Shown here in pieces: positions 7,872 through 14,830 of a stretch of DNA of 14,935 nucleotides; positions within the stretch are counted from its first letter, which is position 1, and each line of letters starts with the position of its first letter. This DNA is from an uncultured bacterium. GTDB lineage: Bacteria; Cyanobacteriota; Vampirovibrionia; Gastranaerophilales; Gastranaerophilaceae. The DNA lies in NCBI GenBank assembly GCA_949286405.1, contig CASECH010000178.1:1-14935 (forward strand), read 5' to 3'. The position numbers and the translations under genes were made by a program. The notes under the pieces were generated by a model. The model had not been told where the DNA came from. It was given only the letters and a program-made list of their open reading frames with translations, and ran no database searches.

Positions 7872-8591
7872 ATGATTAAGAAGTTTTTTTTGATTACATT
7901 AATGTTTTGTTTTAACGCTTTTAATATGTCTTATTCTCAGAGTTTTTCGCCTGACGAACAGGTAAATATAAGTGTATATGAAAAGATAAATCCTGCAATA
8001 GTTTCTATTGATGCTAATTTAAGTGATGGGTTTTCTGCAGGAACAGGCTGTATAGTACGCTCTGATGGGCTTATTCTTACTGGAACTCATGTAATAGAAG
8101 GTGCAAAGGATATTGAGGTAACAACATCTGACGGTAAAGTCTATAAAGCATCAGTTGCCGCTACTATGGGGAAAAAGAAAGACCTTGCATTGTTAAAAAT
8201 TGAACCTAAGAAACAATTGGATACAATCGCATTTGGAAATTCTGATGAAGTAAAAGTGGGACAAAAAGTTCTTGCAATTGGTAATCCTTTTGGATTTGCA
8301 GGAACATTAACTTCTGGTATTGTTTCAAGAATAGATTATTCAAAAAATCGTATTCAAACTGATGCAGCAATAAATCCAGGCTGCTCAGGAGGTCCGTTGC
8401 TCAATTCTCACGGGGAGGTAATTGGCATAAGTCAATCTATTTATAATCCTGATAATAATATTTCAAATATTGGTATAGGCTTTGCCATTCCAGTGAATGA
8501 TGCAAAAGAGTTTTTAGCCAATGTAAAAATAGATGAAAATAATCAGCCGGCTGTGGAAAAAAGGCATTTTGCACTAAAATCTAAAAAGTAA
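7872..8591 (+). CDS. Exported HtrA/Deg-like trypsin-fold serine protease lacking a PDZ domain
   Basis: The 239-residue product starts with a signal peptide (lysines at 3-4, hydrophobic core to about 18, likely cleavage after SYS at 20-22), so it acts outside the cytoplasmic membrane. The chymotrypsin-fold triad is visible as His73 (ILTGTHVIEGA), Asp104 (KKDLALLKIE) and Ser172 (AINPGCSGGPLLN). IGNPFG (136-141) and GIGFAIPV (201-208) are typical of the HtrA/DegP/DegQ family. The chain ends about 30 residues after the protease domain, with no PDZ domain, unlike the usual 350-480-residue HtrA. Cys60 and Cys171 replace residues usually seen as Val and Asn and may form a disulfide. GAGG at 7861-7864 precedes the ATG. 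Substrates are unknown; envelope protein quality control or processing is likely. The gene appears monocistronic. Confidence 0.87.
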   Translation: MIKKFFLITLMFCFNAFNMSYSQSFSPDEQVNISVYEKINPAIVSIDANLSDGFSAGTGCIVRSDGLILTGTHVIEGAKDIEVTTSDGKVYKASVAATMGKKKDLALLKIEPKKQLDTIAFGNSDEVKVGQKVLAIGNPFGFAGTLTSGIVSRIDYSKNRIQTDAAINPGCSGGPLLNSHGEVIGISQSIYNPDNNISNIGIGFAIPVNDAKEFLANVKIDENNQPAVEKRHFALKSKK

Positions 8592-8639
8592 TTGGCTTAG
8601 TAACATTTGTAAACTTTTAGCTATGTTTATTTCTTTTCG

Positions 8640-8648
8640 TGCTATAGT
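8640..8648 (+). promoter_or_regulatory. Extended -10 promoter upstream of ilvE
   Basis: TGCTATAGT matches the extended -10 consensus TGnTATAAT at all but one position. It lies 24 bases before the ilvE ATG, and no good -35 hexamer is seen, as is common for extended -10 promoters. Transcription would start near 8655, giving a leader of about 18 bases that carries AAGGAGG at 8662-8668. The 81-base gap after the protease gene holds no convincing terminator. Confidence 0.55.
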
Positions 8649-8672
8649 AAAACTAATAGATAAGGAGGAAAT

Positions 8673-9587
8673 ATGACAGAGTTTTATTTTATGAACGGGG
8701 AATATGTCGAAGCATCCAAAGCTGTTATTCCTGTTCGTACACATGCTTTTCTATATGGAACAGCAGTTTTTGAAGGTATTAGAGCTTATTGGAATGAAGA
8801 AGAAAAACAACTTTATGCTTTTAGAGTTCCTGAGCACTATGAAAGATTACAACGTTCTGCAAAAGTAATGTATATGGAAAGTCCTTATACAACTGAGGAA
8901 TATTGTGAAATTACTAAAAAACTATTAGCAAAAAATGGTTATAAAGAAGACTGTTATATGCGTCCAAATCTTTATAAGTCTGCTCAAAAAGTTGGACCGG
9001 GACTTTATGACAACCCTGATTCATTTATGATTATTGTAAATAAAATGGGTGACTATATTGATACTTCAAAAGGTTTGAATGTATGTGTATCAAGCTGGAG
9101 AAGAAACAGTGACAATGCAATTCCTCCTAGAGCAAAGGTTGCAGGAGCATATGCAAATGCTGCATTAATTAAAACAGATGCTCATAATGCAGGTTTTGAT
9201 GATGCAATTGTATTGGATGAAGCAGGGCAGGTTACAGAAGGTTCTGCAATGAATTTATTCCTTGTACAAAACGGCAAGCTTGTGACTACTATGAAATCAG
9301 ACAATATCTTAGTTGGTGTAACAAGAAATACAATTATGGAATTAGCAAAAGATGTTCTTGGACTAGAGGTAGAAGAAAGAGCAGTAGATAGAACTGAAAT
9401 TTATATTTCTGATGAAGCTTTCTATTGTGGTACAGGAGCTCAAGTTAGTCCAATAGTTACAGTTGACGGTAGAAAACTTGGAGATGGAAATGTTGGTCCT
9501 ATTTCTAAAGAACTTCAAAAATTATACTTTGACGTTGTAAAAGGAAAAGTTCCAAAATACAAACATTGGTGTATGCCAATTTACTAA
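8673..9587 (+). CDS. ilvE: Branched-chain amino acid aminotransferase (class IV PLP enzyme)
   Basis: This cytoplasmic PLP enzyme interconverts leucine, isoleucine and valine with their 2-oxo acids, using 2-oxoglutarate/glutamate. The 304-residue length matches the IlvE class. Visible features are the N-terminal HAFLYGTAVFEGIRAY (24-39), typical of class IV aminotransferases, the PLP-binding Lys155 in PRAKVAGAYANA (152-163), the cofactor-binding Glu189 in VTEGSAMNLF (187-196), LVGVTRNTIMELA (213-225) and GTGAQVSP (253-260). D-amino acid transaminase and aminodeoxychorismate lyase share the fold, but length and motifs favour BCAT. AAGGAGG at 8662-8668 is a strong ribosome binding site just before the ATG. 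mlaE follows after 15 bases, probably on the same transcript. No other ilv or leu gene is nearby. Confidence 0.93.
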   Translation: MTEFYFMNGEYVEASKAVIPVRTHAFLYGTAVFEGIRAYWNEEEKQLYAFRVPEHYERLQRSAKVMYMESPYTTEEYCEITKKLLAKNGYKEDCYMRPNLYKSAQKVGPGLYDNPDSFMIIVNKMGDYIDTSKGLNVCVSSWRRNSDNAIPPRAKVAGAYANAALIKTDAHNAGFDDAIVLDEAGQVTEGSAMNLFLVQNGKLVTTMKSDNILVGVTRNTIMELAKDVLGLEVEERAVDRTEIYISDEAFYCGTGAQVSPIVTVDGRKLGDGNVGPISKELQKLYFDVVKGKVPKYKHWCMPIY

Positions 9588-9602
9588 AAAGTAGAGGATG
9601 TA

Positions 9603-10340
9603 ATGATTGAGTTTTTCGGATTATGTGTCCAAAACTTATTTAGATGTATAAAGTATTTATTTGCAAGACAAGTGAGATTTTCGAGCATAATATCTCAAGC
9701 TGCATCAATAAGCTATGATAGCTTGCCAATCTCACTTATCATTGCATTCATTGCTGCTGCCGTAATTGCAATTCAGGTATCCAAACAATTCTTAATGAGT
9801 GGAGCTGAAGCATATATTGGTGGAACTATTACTGTTATTATGATAAGAGAAATTGCACCAGGCTTCGTTGCTTTGGCAATAGGTGCAAGAGCAGGTACAG
9901 CAATTTCTGCAGAAATCGCTAATATGCAAGTAACAAGTCAGGTAGACGCAATAAAGACTCTTAAAGTAGATCCTGTCGGTTATTATTTTACTCCAAGACT
10001 TTTAGCTTCAGCGATTACTGTACCTATGGTTGTTTTGCTTGCTGAATTTGTAGGTGTAGTTGGTGGAATGTTAGTTTCACAAGCTACAATAAATCTTCAT
10101 CCTGCTAGGTACATGAATTCAGTATGGCTTTGGCTAAGCACTAGGGATATTTACATAAGTTTATTAAAAGCGTTGGTATTTGGTGTTGTTATTTCTCTTG
10201 TGTGTGCAACGCAAGGATACAAAACAAAAGGTGGTGCAAAAGAGGTTGGTACATCTACCACTCAAGCAGCAATTTTATCTACAATATACATGTTAATTGC
10301 TGATTTTTTCATAAATCTTGTATTTTATATTGTAAAATAG
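9603..10340 (+). CDS. mlaE: MlaE-family ABC transporter permease (lipid asymmetry/MCE system)
   Basis: The 245-residue membrane protein is the permease type found in Mla (phospholipid transport between inner and outer membrane) and related MCE systems. The family core is clear: GGTITVIMIREIAPGFVALA (73-92), IGARAGTAISAEIANM (93-108), Q113-DAIKTLKVDPVGYYFTPR (115-132) and GGMLVS near 154. Four or five hydrophobic segments follow an N-terminal amphipathic stretch. AGAGG at about 9593-9597 precedes the ATG, and the spacing to ilvE (15 bases) suggests co-transcription. The partner ATPase (MlaF) and MCE substrate-binding protein (MlaD) are not in the window. In cyanobacteria and chloroplasts this permease also occurs without an adjacent ATPase gene (TGD1-type). 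Its 3' end is only 4 bases from the stop of the converging gene. Confidence 0.9.
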   Translation: MIEFFGLCVQNLFRCIKYLFARQVRFSSIISQAASISYDSLPISLIIAFIAAAVIAIQVSKQFLMSGAEAYIGGTITVIMIREIAPGFVALAIGARAGTAISAEIANMQVTSQVDAIKTLKVDPVGYYFTPRLLASAITVPMVVLLAEFVGVVGGMLVSQATINLHPARYMNSVWLWLSTRDIYISLLKALVFGVVISLVCATQGYKTKGGAKEVGTSTTQAAILSTIYMLIADFFINLVFYIVK

Positions 10341-10344
10341 GATT

Positions 10345-11736
10345 TTAAGCCAAGTATTTTTGTACGGTTGTTTTGTCAAATACTTCAATACTGTTTTTTG
10401 AATGTATAAAAATCATGCAAGATATTATTGATTTAAGAGTTTCAAAATCAGAGAAAGACATTTTGTTTCTTAAATCTTCCATGTTATTTGCAAGAAATTC
10501 CATAATAATTGTTTTTCCTTCAAACACGAGACTTGAAAAATAGTCGAATGACTCTTTTGTTTTAATTCCTTCCAGATAAATTATATCAGGAGATTGGAAC
10601 TCAATAAATCTTGCAGCTTTGTCCATGTTGAATCCTACATTCTCATTTAGTTCGCACTGATTTACTCCTTGAAGGTTATATTTTGCGATGCTTTCAAGAG
10701 TCATTATATTTTTATTTGAATTTTTATTAGCAGCCTCTAAAAGAATAGAATATATTATATGAGTCTTCCCACTGAGTGGAGATCCACATACCATAATTAT
10801 TCCTGGGGTTGAAAGTGAATTTCTTACTGTAATTAAATTCTTTTCAGAATTTAAAATATTGCAAAGAGCTTTAGGCGGTTTGTATATTTTAAGGAATATT
10901 CTTTCTCCCATTATTGTAGGGAATGTAGAAATACTTGCAATTACAGTTGTATCATCTACTTTAAAACATATTTTACCTAGTTGAGGAACTTCTGATACTG
11001 ATGGATCCAGTTCTGCAAGAATTTTTAGTTTCGCAACAAAAGATGATGTAAGTACATTTGGTATGTTACCTTTATTTTGCAGTTCACTATTCTTTTTAAA
11101 ATTTACTCCAAAACCGACATCTTCTCTTTGGAAAGTGATTTCATGTACACCCTCAAGCATAGCTTGTTTAAGTATTGAGCGAATAATTTTTTGAATATGA
11201 TTATCAGATAAATCTTCACTATGTAATTCTTCTCTCCAATCGTAGTCTATATTTTCAGAATCTGTAAAAATATCGCCTACGGTCACATCTTTTTTATAGT
11301 ATTCTTCTATTTTTTTTAGAATACTGCTTTCTGAAGAAATAACAGGCTCAATAGAACATTCAGCAGATTCAATAATTTTATCAATTGCAAACAAATCAAG
11401 TGGATCTGCCATTGCAACAGTGAGTGTTTCTTCAATTTTGAATAGAGGAATAATTCTATATCTTTTTGCATCAGAGTAGCTTATATATTTTAAGCATTTA
11501 GTATCTAGTGTATAGTCTTCTAAATTAACATATGGAATATGTAGTTTTGCTTCAAGAAATTTAAGTATAGTTTCTTCTGAAAGAGTGCCAGAATTTATTA
11601 GAGCTTGCCCGATGTTGATATTTTGTGCATTAGCAATTTCCTCTGCTTGTTCAATTGTTTCATATTGAACAAGTCCTGCTCTAACCAAGTCATATTTTAA
11701 TTTTTCTAATGTTTTATTTGTAACTACTGTTTCCAT
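10345..11736 (-). CDS. Degenerate GspE/PilB-like secretion ATPase homologue with MshEN domain
   Basis: The 463-residue product has the layout of type II secretion/type IV pilus extension ATPases. An N-terminal MshEN-type domain (about 10-150) carries NIGQALINSGTLSEE (41-55), IPLFKIEETLTVAMADPLD (96-114) and IEEYY near 143-147. An N2 linker domain and a C-terminal RecA-like core (about 300-460) follow. Walker A GSPLSGKT (318-325) is intact. The Asp box reads TLESIAKYNLQGVNQ (346-360) without its Asp, the Walker B region reads SPDIIYLEGIKT (382-393) instead of DPDIIMVGEIRD, the His-box region (407-417) has no His, and the tetracysteine zinc motif is missing. The protein is about 100 residues shorter than PilB. 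ATP binding is plausible; normal hydrolysis is doubtful. A regulatory or structural role is inferred. It follows the receiver gene by 2 bases, without its own clear ribosome binding site, so translation may be coupled. Confidence 0.8.
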   Translation of the reverse strand: METVVTNKTLEKLKYDLVRAGLVQYETIEQAEEIANAQNINIGQALINSGTLSEETILKFLEAKLHIPYVNLEDYTLDTKCLKYISYSDAKRYRIIPLFKIEETLTVAMADPLDLFAIDKIIESAECSIEPVISSESSILKKIEEYYKKDVTVGDIFTDSENIDYDWREELHSEDLSDNHIQKIIRSILKQAMLEGVHEITFQREDVGFGVNFKKNSELQNKGNIPNVLTSSFVAKLKILAELDPSVSEVPQLGKICFKVDDTTVIASISTFPTIMGERIFLKIYKPPKALCNILNSEKNLITVRNSLSTPGIIMVCGSPLSGKTHIIYSILLEAANKNSNKNIMTLESIAKYNLQGVNQCELNENVGFNMDKAARFIEFQSPDIIYLEGIKTKESFDYFSSLVFEGKTIIMEFLANNMEDLRNKMSFSDFETLKSIISCMIFIHSKNSIEVFDKTTVQKYLA

Positions 11737-11738
11737 AA

Positions 11739-12101
11739 TTATTTGAGGTATTCTTCTACTTTTTTTACTACTTCATCTAAATCAAAAGGTTTTGTAATAT
11801 ATTCATCTACACCGGTCTCTTCTCCAATAAGCTTATCTTCTTCTTGAGATCGGGCTGTTACCATAAGTATAGGTATATTTTTATATTTGTTATCATATTT
11901 TAAAAGCCTGCTTATTTTATATCCGTTAATCTTAGGCATCATTACATCTAAAATCATTAAGTCTGGCATGATTTCTTTAGCCATACGAAGTCCGTCTTCG
12001 CCATTATAAGCACAATAGCAAGTATAATCAGATGCTTCTAATACAAATTTCAAGCTTTCTACAATATCTTGTTCGTCATCAACAATTAATATTTTTTTCA
12101 T
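11739..12101 (-). CDS. Single-domain response regulator (CheY-like receiver)
   Basis: The 120-residue product is a receiver domain and nothing else. It has the acidic pair Asp8-Asp9 (LIVDDE), phosphoacceptor Asp52 (LMILDVMMP), Thr82 (MVTARS) and Lys104 (ITKPFD), so all catalytic residues of a working receiver are present. It has no DNA-binding or enzymatic output domain. Such proteins act by protein-protein contact or as phosphorelay intermediates. GGGGAAAG upstream of the ATG is a fair ribosome binding site. It is the first gene of a two-gene unit with the degenerate GspE/PilB-like protein 2 bases downstream, which suggests that the ATPase-like protein may be its target. A candidate kinase gene lies about 1 kb away on the same strand; the pairing is only inferred. 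Confidence 0.93.
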   Translation of the reverse strand: MKKILIVDDEQDIVESLKFVLEASDYTCYCAYNGEDGLRMAKEIMPDLMILDVMMPKINGYKISRLLKYDNKYKNIPILMVTARSQEEDKLIGEETGVDEYITKPFDLDEVVKKVEEYLK

Positions 12102-12132
12102 ACTTTCCCCTAATCTAAAGTCTGATAATTAA

Positions 12133-12141
12133 ATTATAACA
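12133..12141 (-). promoter_or_regulatory. Extended -10 promoter for the response regulator gene
   Basis: On the minus strand the sequence reads TGTTATAAT, a perfect extended -10 element (TGnTATAAT), about 31 bases upstream of the response regulator ATG at 12101. No good -35 hexamer is found at 16-18 bases. It would drive the receiver and the GspE/PilB-like gene as one transcript. In the same intergenic region, TTGGCA at 12194-12199 may be a -35 box for the divergent plus-strand gene, but its -10 is not clear. Confidence 0.55.
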
Positions 12142-12260
12142 TATCAAAAATCTTCTTCTATATTCTTAATATTTGTTAATCAATTTTCAATAATTGGCAA
12201 TAATTAAAATTTAGTTGTTTTGATATCTGCGATGAAGTCAATATGTAGAAAGGAAAAATG

Positions 12261-13115
12261 ATGGGTTTGTTTGACAAAATTATATCAGGTGGAAGTAAAG
12301 GTGTTTCGGAAGTAACAGGTAATTCTGTAAAAAGTCTAACTAGACGTATATGTAATGATTGTTTCCAGAGAATGGGAGCTTATACAAAAGCTCCTGATAC
12401 AAGGACAACTGAACAATTGATTGATAATATTGATTATTTTGCTCAAAGAAATCCTGAAGTTGCAAAGTTTCAAAAAGAACTGAAAGAAATGAATCCAAAG
12501 CATTTAGGTCTTGTTTCAGATATCTGTGAATTAGCAAATTCTCATGAAATGTTGTATACTTCATTAGATATAAAAGATCCAAGACTAGTTGGAAAAAATG
12601 TTTTTGCAACTTGGATGGAAAAGTTGCCTAAAGCTTCAAAGGAAAATCCTGAAGCAGTAGAACTTGCAAAAGAAGTAATTAATCAAACTGATAATACTGC
12701 TTCAAAATATTTTTTAGCAGCTTATAATGGGATATTAGATCATCCTGAAGCTGCAAGTTATATAAATGCAACAAGACCTTTAGTAAAAGATATTGCAGAG
12801 GCTGCTTTGTCAGGCACTTATACAATGGATTTTTCAAAAGAACAGAAATTTATTGAAGCATTAAATGGTTTTATAAATAAAAACTCTGATGTCGAAAAAA
12901 TTAAGTTGATGCCTGATATGTTAAAGACAGCTGCCTCAATTTCTGGAGATGCTGATATTAGAGTAGATTCTTTCCCATTTGTTCAATCAAAAGTTCCTAT
13001 GAGTAAAATTAAAGAAAATTTAGAAGTATTTCCTCAAGTTGCGGAAGAATCTTTAAAACAAGGTAAAGATATTAATATGACCGATTTCTTGATGTATAAT
13101 ACTAATCTATACTAG
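12261..13115 (+). CDS. Unrecognised helical protein with about 32-residue degenerate repeats
   Basis: I do not recognise this 284-residue protein. It has no signal peptide or membrane segment and looks soluble and mostly alpha-helical. A CxxC pair (Cys31-Cys34) follows a basic stretch, and a third cysteine is at 89. Similar helix starts recur: NPEVAKF (64), SHEMLYT (94), NPEAVELAK (129), HPEAASYI (161), SKEQKFI (192), MPDMLKT (217) and FPQVAEE (257). The mean spacing is about 32 residues, which suggests a TPR- or HEAT-like solenoid. Two adjacent ATGs exist (12258 and 12261); the second is preferred because AGGA at 12251-12254 is 6 bases from it and only 3 from the first. It lies divergent to the receiver gene and shares a 4-base CTAG stop overlap with the converging kinase gene. 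A link to these signalling genes is only positional. Confidence 0.8.
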   Translation: MGLFDKIISGGSKGVSEVTGNSVKSLTRRICNDCFQRMGAYTKAPDTRTTEQLIDNIDYFAQRNPEVAKFQKELKEMNPKHLGLVSDICELANSHEMLYTSLDIKDPRLVGKNVFATWMEKLPKASKENPEAVELAKEVINQTDNTASKYFLAAYNGILDHPEAASYINATRPLVKDIAEAALSGTYTMDFSKEQKFIEALNGFINKNSDVEKIKLMPDMLKTAASISGDADIRVDSFPFVQSKVPMSKIKENLEVFPQVAEESLKQGKDINMTDFLMYNTNLY

Positions 13116-14788
13116 TTTAACGGTATTACAAAATAGAATTTAGATCCCTTATGAAGCTCACTATCGCACCATATTGTGCCTTGGTGAGCTTCTAGTAGTT
13201 GTTTTGCGATAGGAAGTCCAAGTCCTGTACCTCCTGCTTTTCTTGATAAGGAATTCTCTATTTGTGCAAATTTATCGAAAACATGCAATAAATCTTTTTC
13301 TTCTATTCCAATTCCCTCATCGGCTACACATACTTGAATATAGTTCCCTTTAGCCAATTTAGTTGTTTCTTTAAAGTTTTCATTGATATGTACATCGTCA
13401 GAATTTATAAGAGTTGAAGAAATTTTAATTTTTTTGTTTTCCGGAGTAAATTTAATTGCATTTGATACAAGATTTGTCAATACTTGTTCGAGTCTTTGTG
13501 CATCTGCATTAATTTTTGGTAAGTTATTCTCGGTTTCTGTTTCTAGCACAAGCCCTTTTGATTTCGCAACTTCAGAAAGTGTTGATTTTACGTAATCTAT
13601 TACTGTATTAATATTTGTCGGAGCAAAATGAAAGTCCATTTTCCCTGCTTCGATTTTGGAAAGATCAAGTAGGTCATTAATGATTCCAGAAAGTCTTTGG
13701 ACATTTCTTCTAGCCATCGTTAAGAATTTATCAGCTGCTTGCGTAATTTCTCCACAGCGGCCGCTGAGTAATATATCTAAAGAGTTTTTGATAGAGGTTA
13801 GTGGTGTTCTTAACTCATGTGATACTATTGAAATGAATTCAGATTTAAGGCGTTCAAGTCTTTCAAGTTTTTTATTTGTTTCTATAATTTCTTGGTATAA
13901 GGTTGCACTTTTTAAAGGAAGTGATACTTGTTGAGCTATGGTCTGGAAACAGGTTGCATCTTCTGCAGAAAATTGTGTTTCTTTAAAAATTTCAATGCAT
14001 CCGAAAAAGTTTTCTCCAAGACTTATTGGTGCGAACATATTATCAAACTGGAATAAAGTAAACGTAAATCTGCTTGCAGGGTATTTGATATTTTTTATTA
14101 CTTTTAGATTTTTGGGGTCTATTTCGAATGGAAGTGTTTTTCCTTCAAATAGTGATTTATAGTTTAAAAGAGTTCTTAGCTTTATTGCGGTAAGTAGTTC
14201 TTCTGAAATTTCATATAGAGAATTTAAAATAAGTACCGGTTTTTCTTCTGTACAAAAGGATAATGTGCAGGTAAGTGAAAAACTTAAAGTTTTATCAAGT
14301 CCTTCTATCATATAGTTTAGCAATTTAGTTTTGTCAAGAGTTCCTGCAAATTGAGAACTTGTACTATATAGTGCATTTAGCCTGTATAGACTGTCTGCAA
14401 GATCTTTATTGGTGTTAGAGAGCATATCGAGAGAATTTTTCATTCTCAAGTTGATATTAATTGTTGATAAAATTATACTCTGTGACATTGTATCTGTAAT
14501 TATTGCATTTGCGTATTTTACTAAATCTTTTTCAATATTTTCTGAAGCTGTAAGAAGTATAATTATAACATTATCTGTTAATGATTTTATTTTTTTATTT
14601 AGAGATTTCAGATTGATTGATTTTGTTTCAGAATCAATTATTATTATATCAGGCAAATCAACCTTTATTAAATCTATAATATGAGTTTCATTTGTTGTGC
14701 AAATAAGTTCATACGCAACTTTGTTGAAGAATGATTGATATTCTTCAATTTTTGTCTGTCTATCTGAAACTAATAAAATCTTAACCAT
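13112..14788 (-). CDS. Hybrid sensor histidine kinase, REC-GAF-HisKA-HATPase
   Basis: The 558-residue cytoplasmic protein has an N-terminal receiver (1-115), a connecting helix, a GAF-like sensor domain (about 145-295), a coiled linker, HisKA with phospho-acceptor His324 (FISIVSHELRTPL) and an HATPase_c domain with N box LTNLVSNAIKFTP (437-449), G1 ADEGIGI (489-495), F box VFDKFAQIE (503-511) and G2 GGTGLGLPIA (519-528). The kinase core looks complete. In the receiver, Asp52 (IIIIDSE) and Thr80 remain, but one acidic residue is Ser8 and the conserved Lys is Asp99 (IITDT), so it may be a pseudo-receiver. There is no membrane segment. No clear ribosome binding site precedes the ATG, although the N-terminus VKILLVSDR fits a receiver. 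It starts 42 bases after the upstream minus-strand gene and may be co-transcribed with it. The GAF ligand is unknown. Confidence 0.92.
   Translation of the reverse strand: MVKILLVSDRQTKIEEYQSFFNKVAYELICTTNETHIIDLIKVDLPDIIIIDSETKSINLKSLNKKIKSLTDNVIIILLTASENIEKDLVKYANAIITDTMSQSIILSTININLRMKNSLDMLSNTNKDLADSLYRLNALYSTSSQFAGTLDKTKLLNYMIEGLDKTLSFSLTCTLSFCTEEKPVLILNSLYEISEELLTAIKLRTLLNYKSLFEGKTLPFEIDPKNLKVIKNIKYPASRFTFTLFQFDNMFAPISLGENFFGCIEIFKETQFSAEDATCFQTIAQQVSLPLKSATLYQEIIETNKKLERLERLKSEFISIVSHELRTPLTSIKNSLDILLSGRCGEITQAADKFLTMARRNVQRLSGIINDLLDLSKIEAGKMDFHFAPTNINTVIDYVKSTLSEVAKSKGLVLETETENNLPKINADAQRLEQVLTNLVSNAIKFTPENKKIKISSTLINSDDVHINENFKETTKLAKGNYIQVCVADEGIGIEEKDLLHVFDKFAQIENSLSRKAGGTGLGLPIAKQLLEAHQGTIWCDSELHKGSKFYFVIPLN
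13153..13192. repeat. Long imperfect hairpin within the 3' end of the kinase gene
   Basis: GAAGCTCAC (13153-13161) and GTGAGCTTC (13184-13192) form a perfect 9-bp outer stem. Inside, after symmetric 4-base internal loops, GCAC (13166-13169) pairs with GTGC (13176-13179) around a 6-base loop. It starts 38 bases after the stop of the plus-strand helical protein gene and lies within the last codons of the kinase's ATPase domain. No long T-run follows on either strand. A role in ending or protecting transcripts at this convergent junction is inferred. Confidence 0.4.
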
Positions 14789-14830
14789 ACTATTTATATG
14801 GTATCAAGAATTATTTAGATAGCAAATTAG

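Noticed and set aside
10321..10339. TATTTTA/TAAAATA hairpin at the end of mlaE as a minus-strand terminator
   Set aside because: The stem is made only of A-T pairs and is too weak to support the claim.
10352..10385. Inverted repeat AAGTATTT/AAATACTT past the mlaE stop as a terminator
   Set aside because: The 18-base loop and AT-rich 8-bp stem make a weak hairpin, and the T-run begins only 9 bases after it. Noted because it lies at the third convergent junction.
12194..12226. Complete sigma70 promoter for the helical protein gene
   Set aside because: TTGGCA at 12194 is a fair -35, but no matching -10 occurs at 16-18 bases, so I do not list it as a feature.
13383..14684. Several plus-strand open frames opposite the kinase gene
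   Set aside because: They lack ribosome binding sites and recognisable domains; the kinase reading frame explains the region fully.
14791..14808. Promoter or leaderless start just before the kinase ATG
   Set aside because: TATAAA lies only 4 bases before the ATG and TTGATA is too close to it to act as a -35 element.
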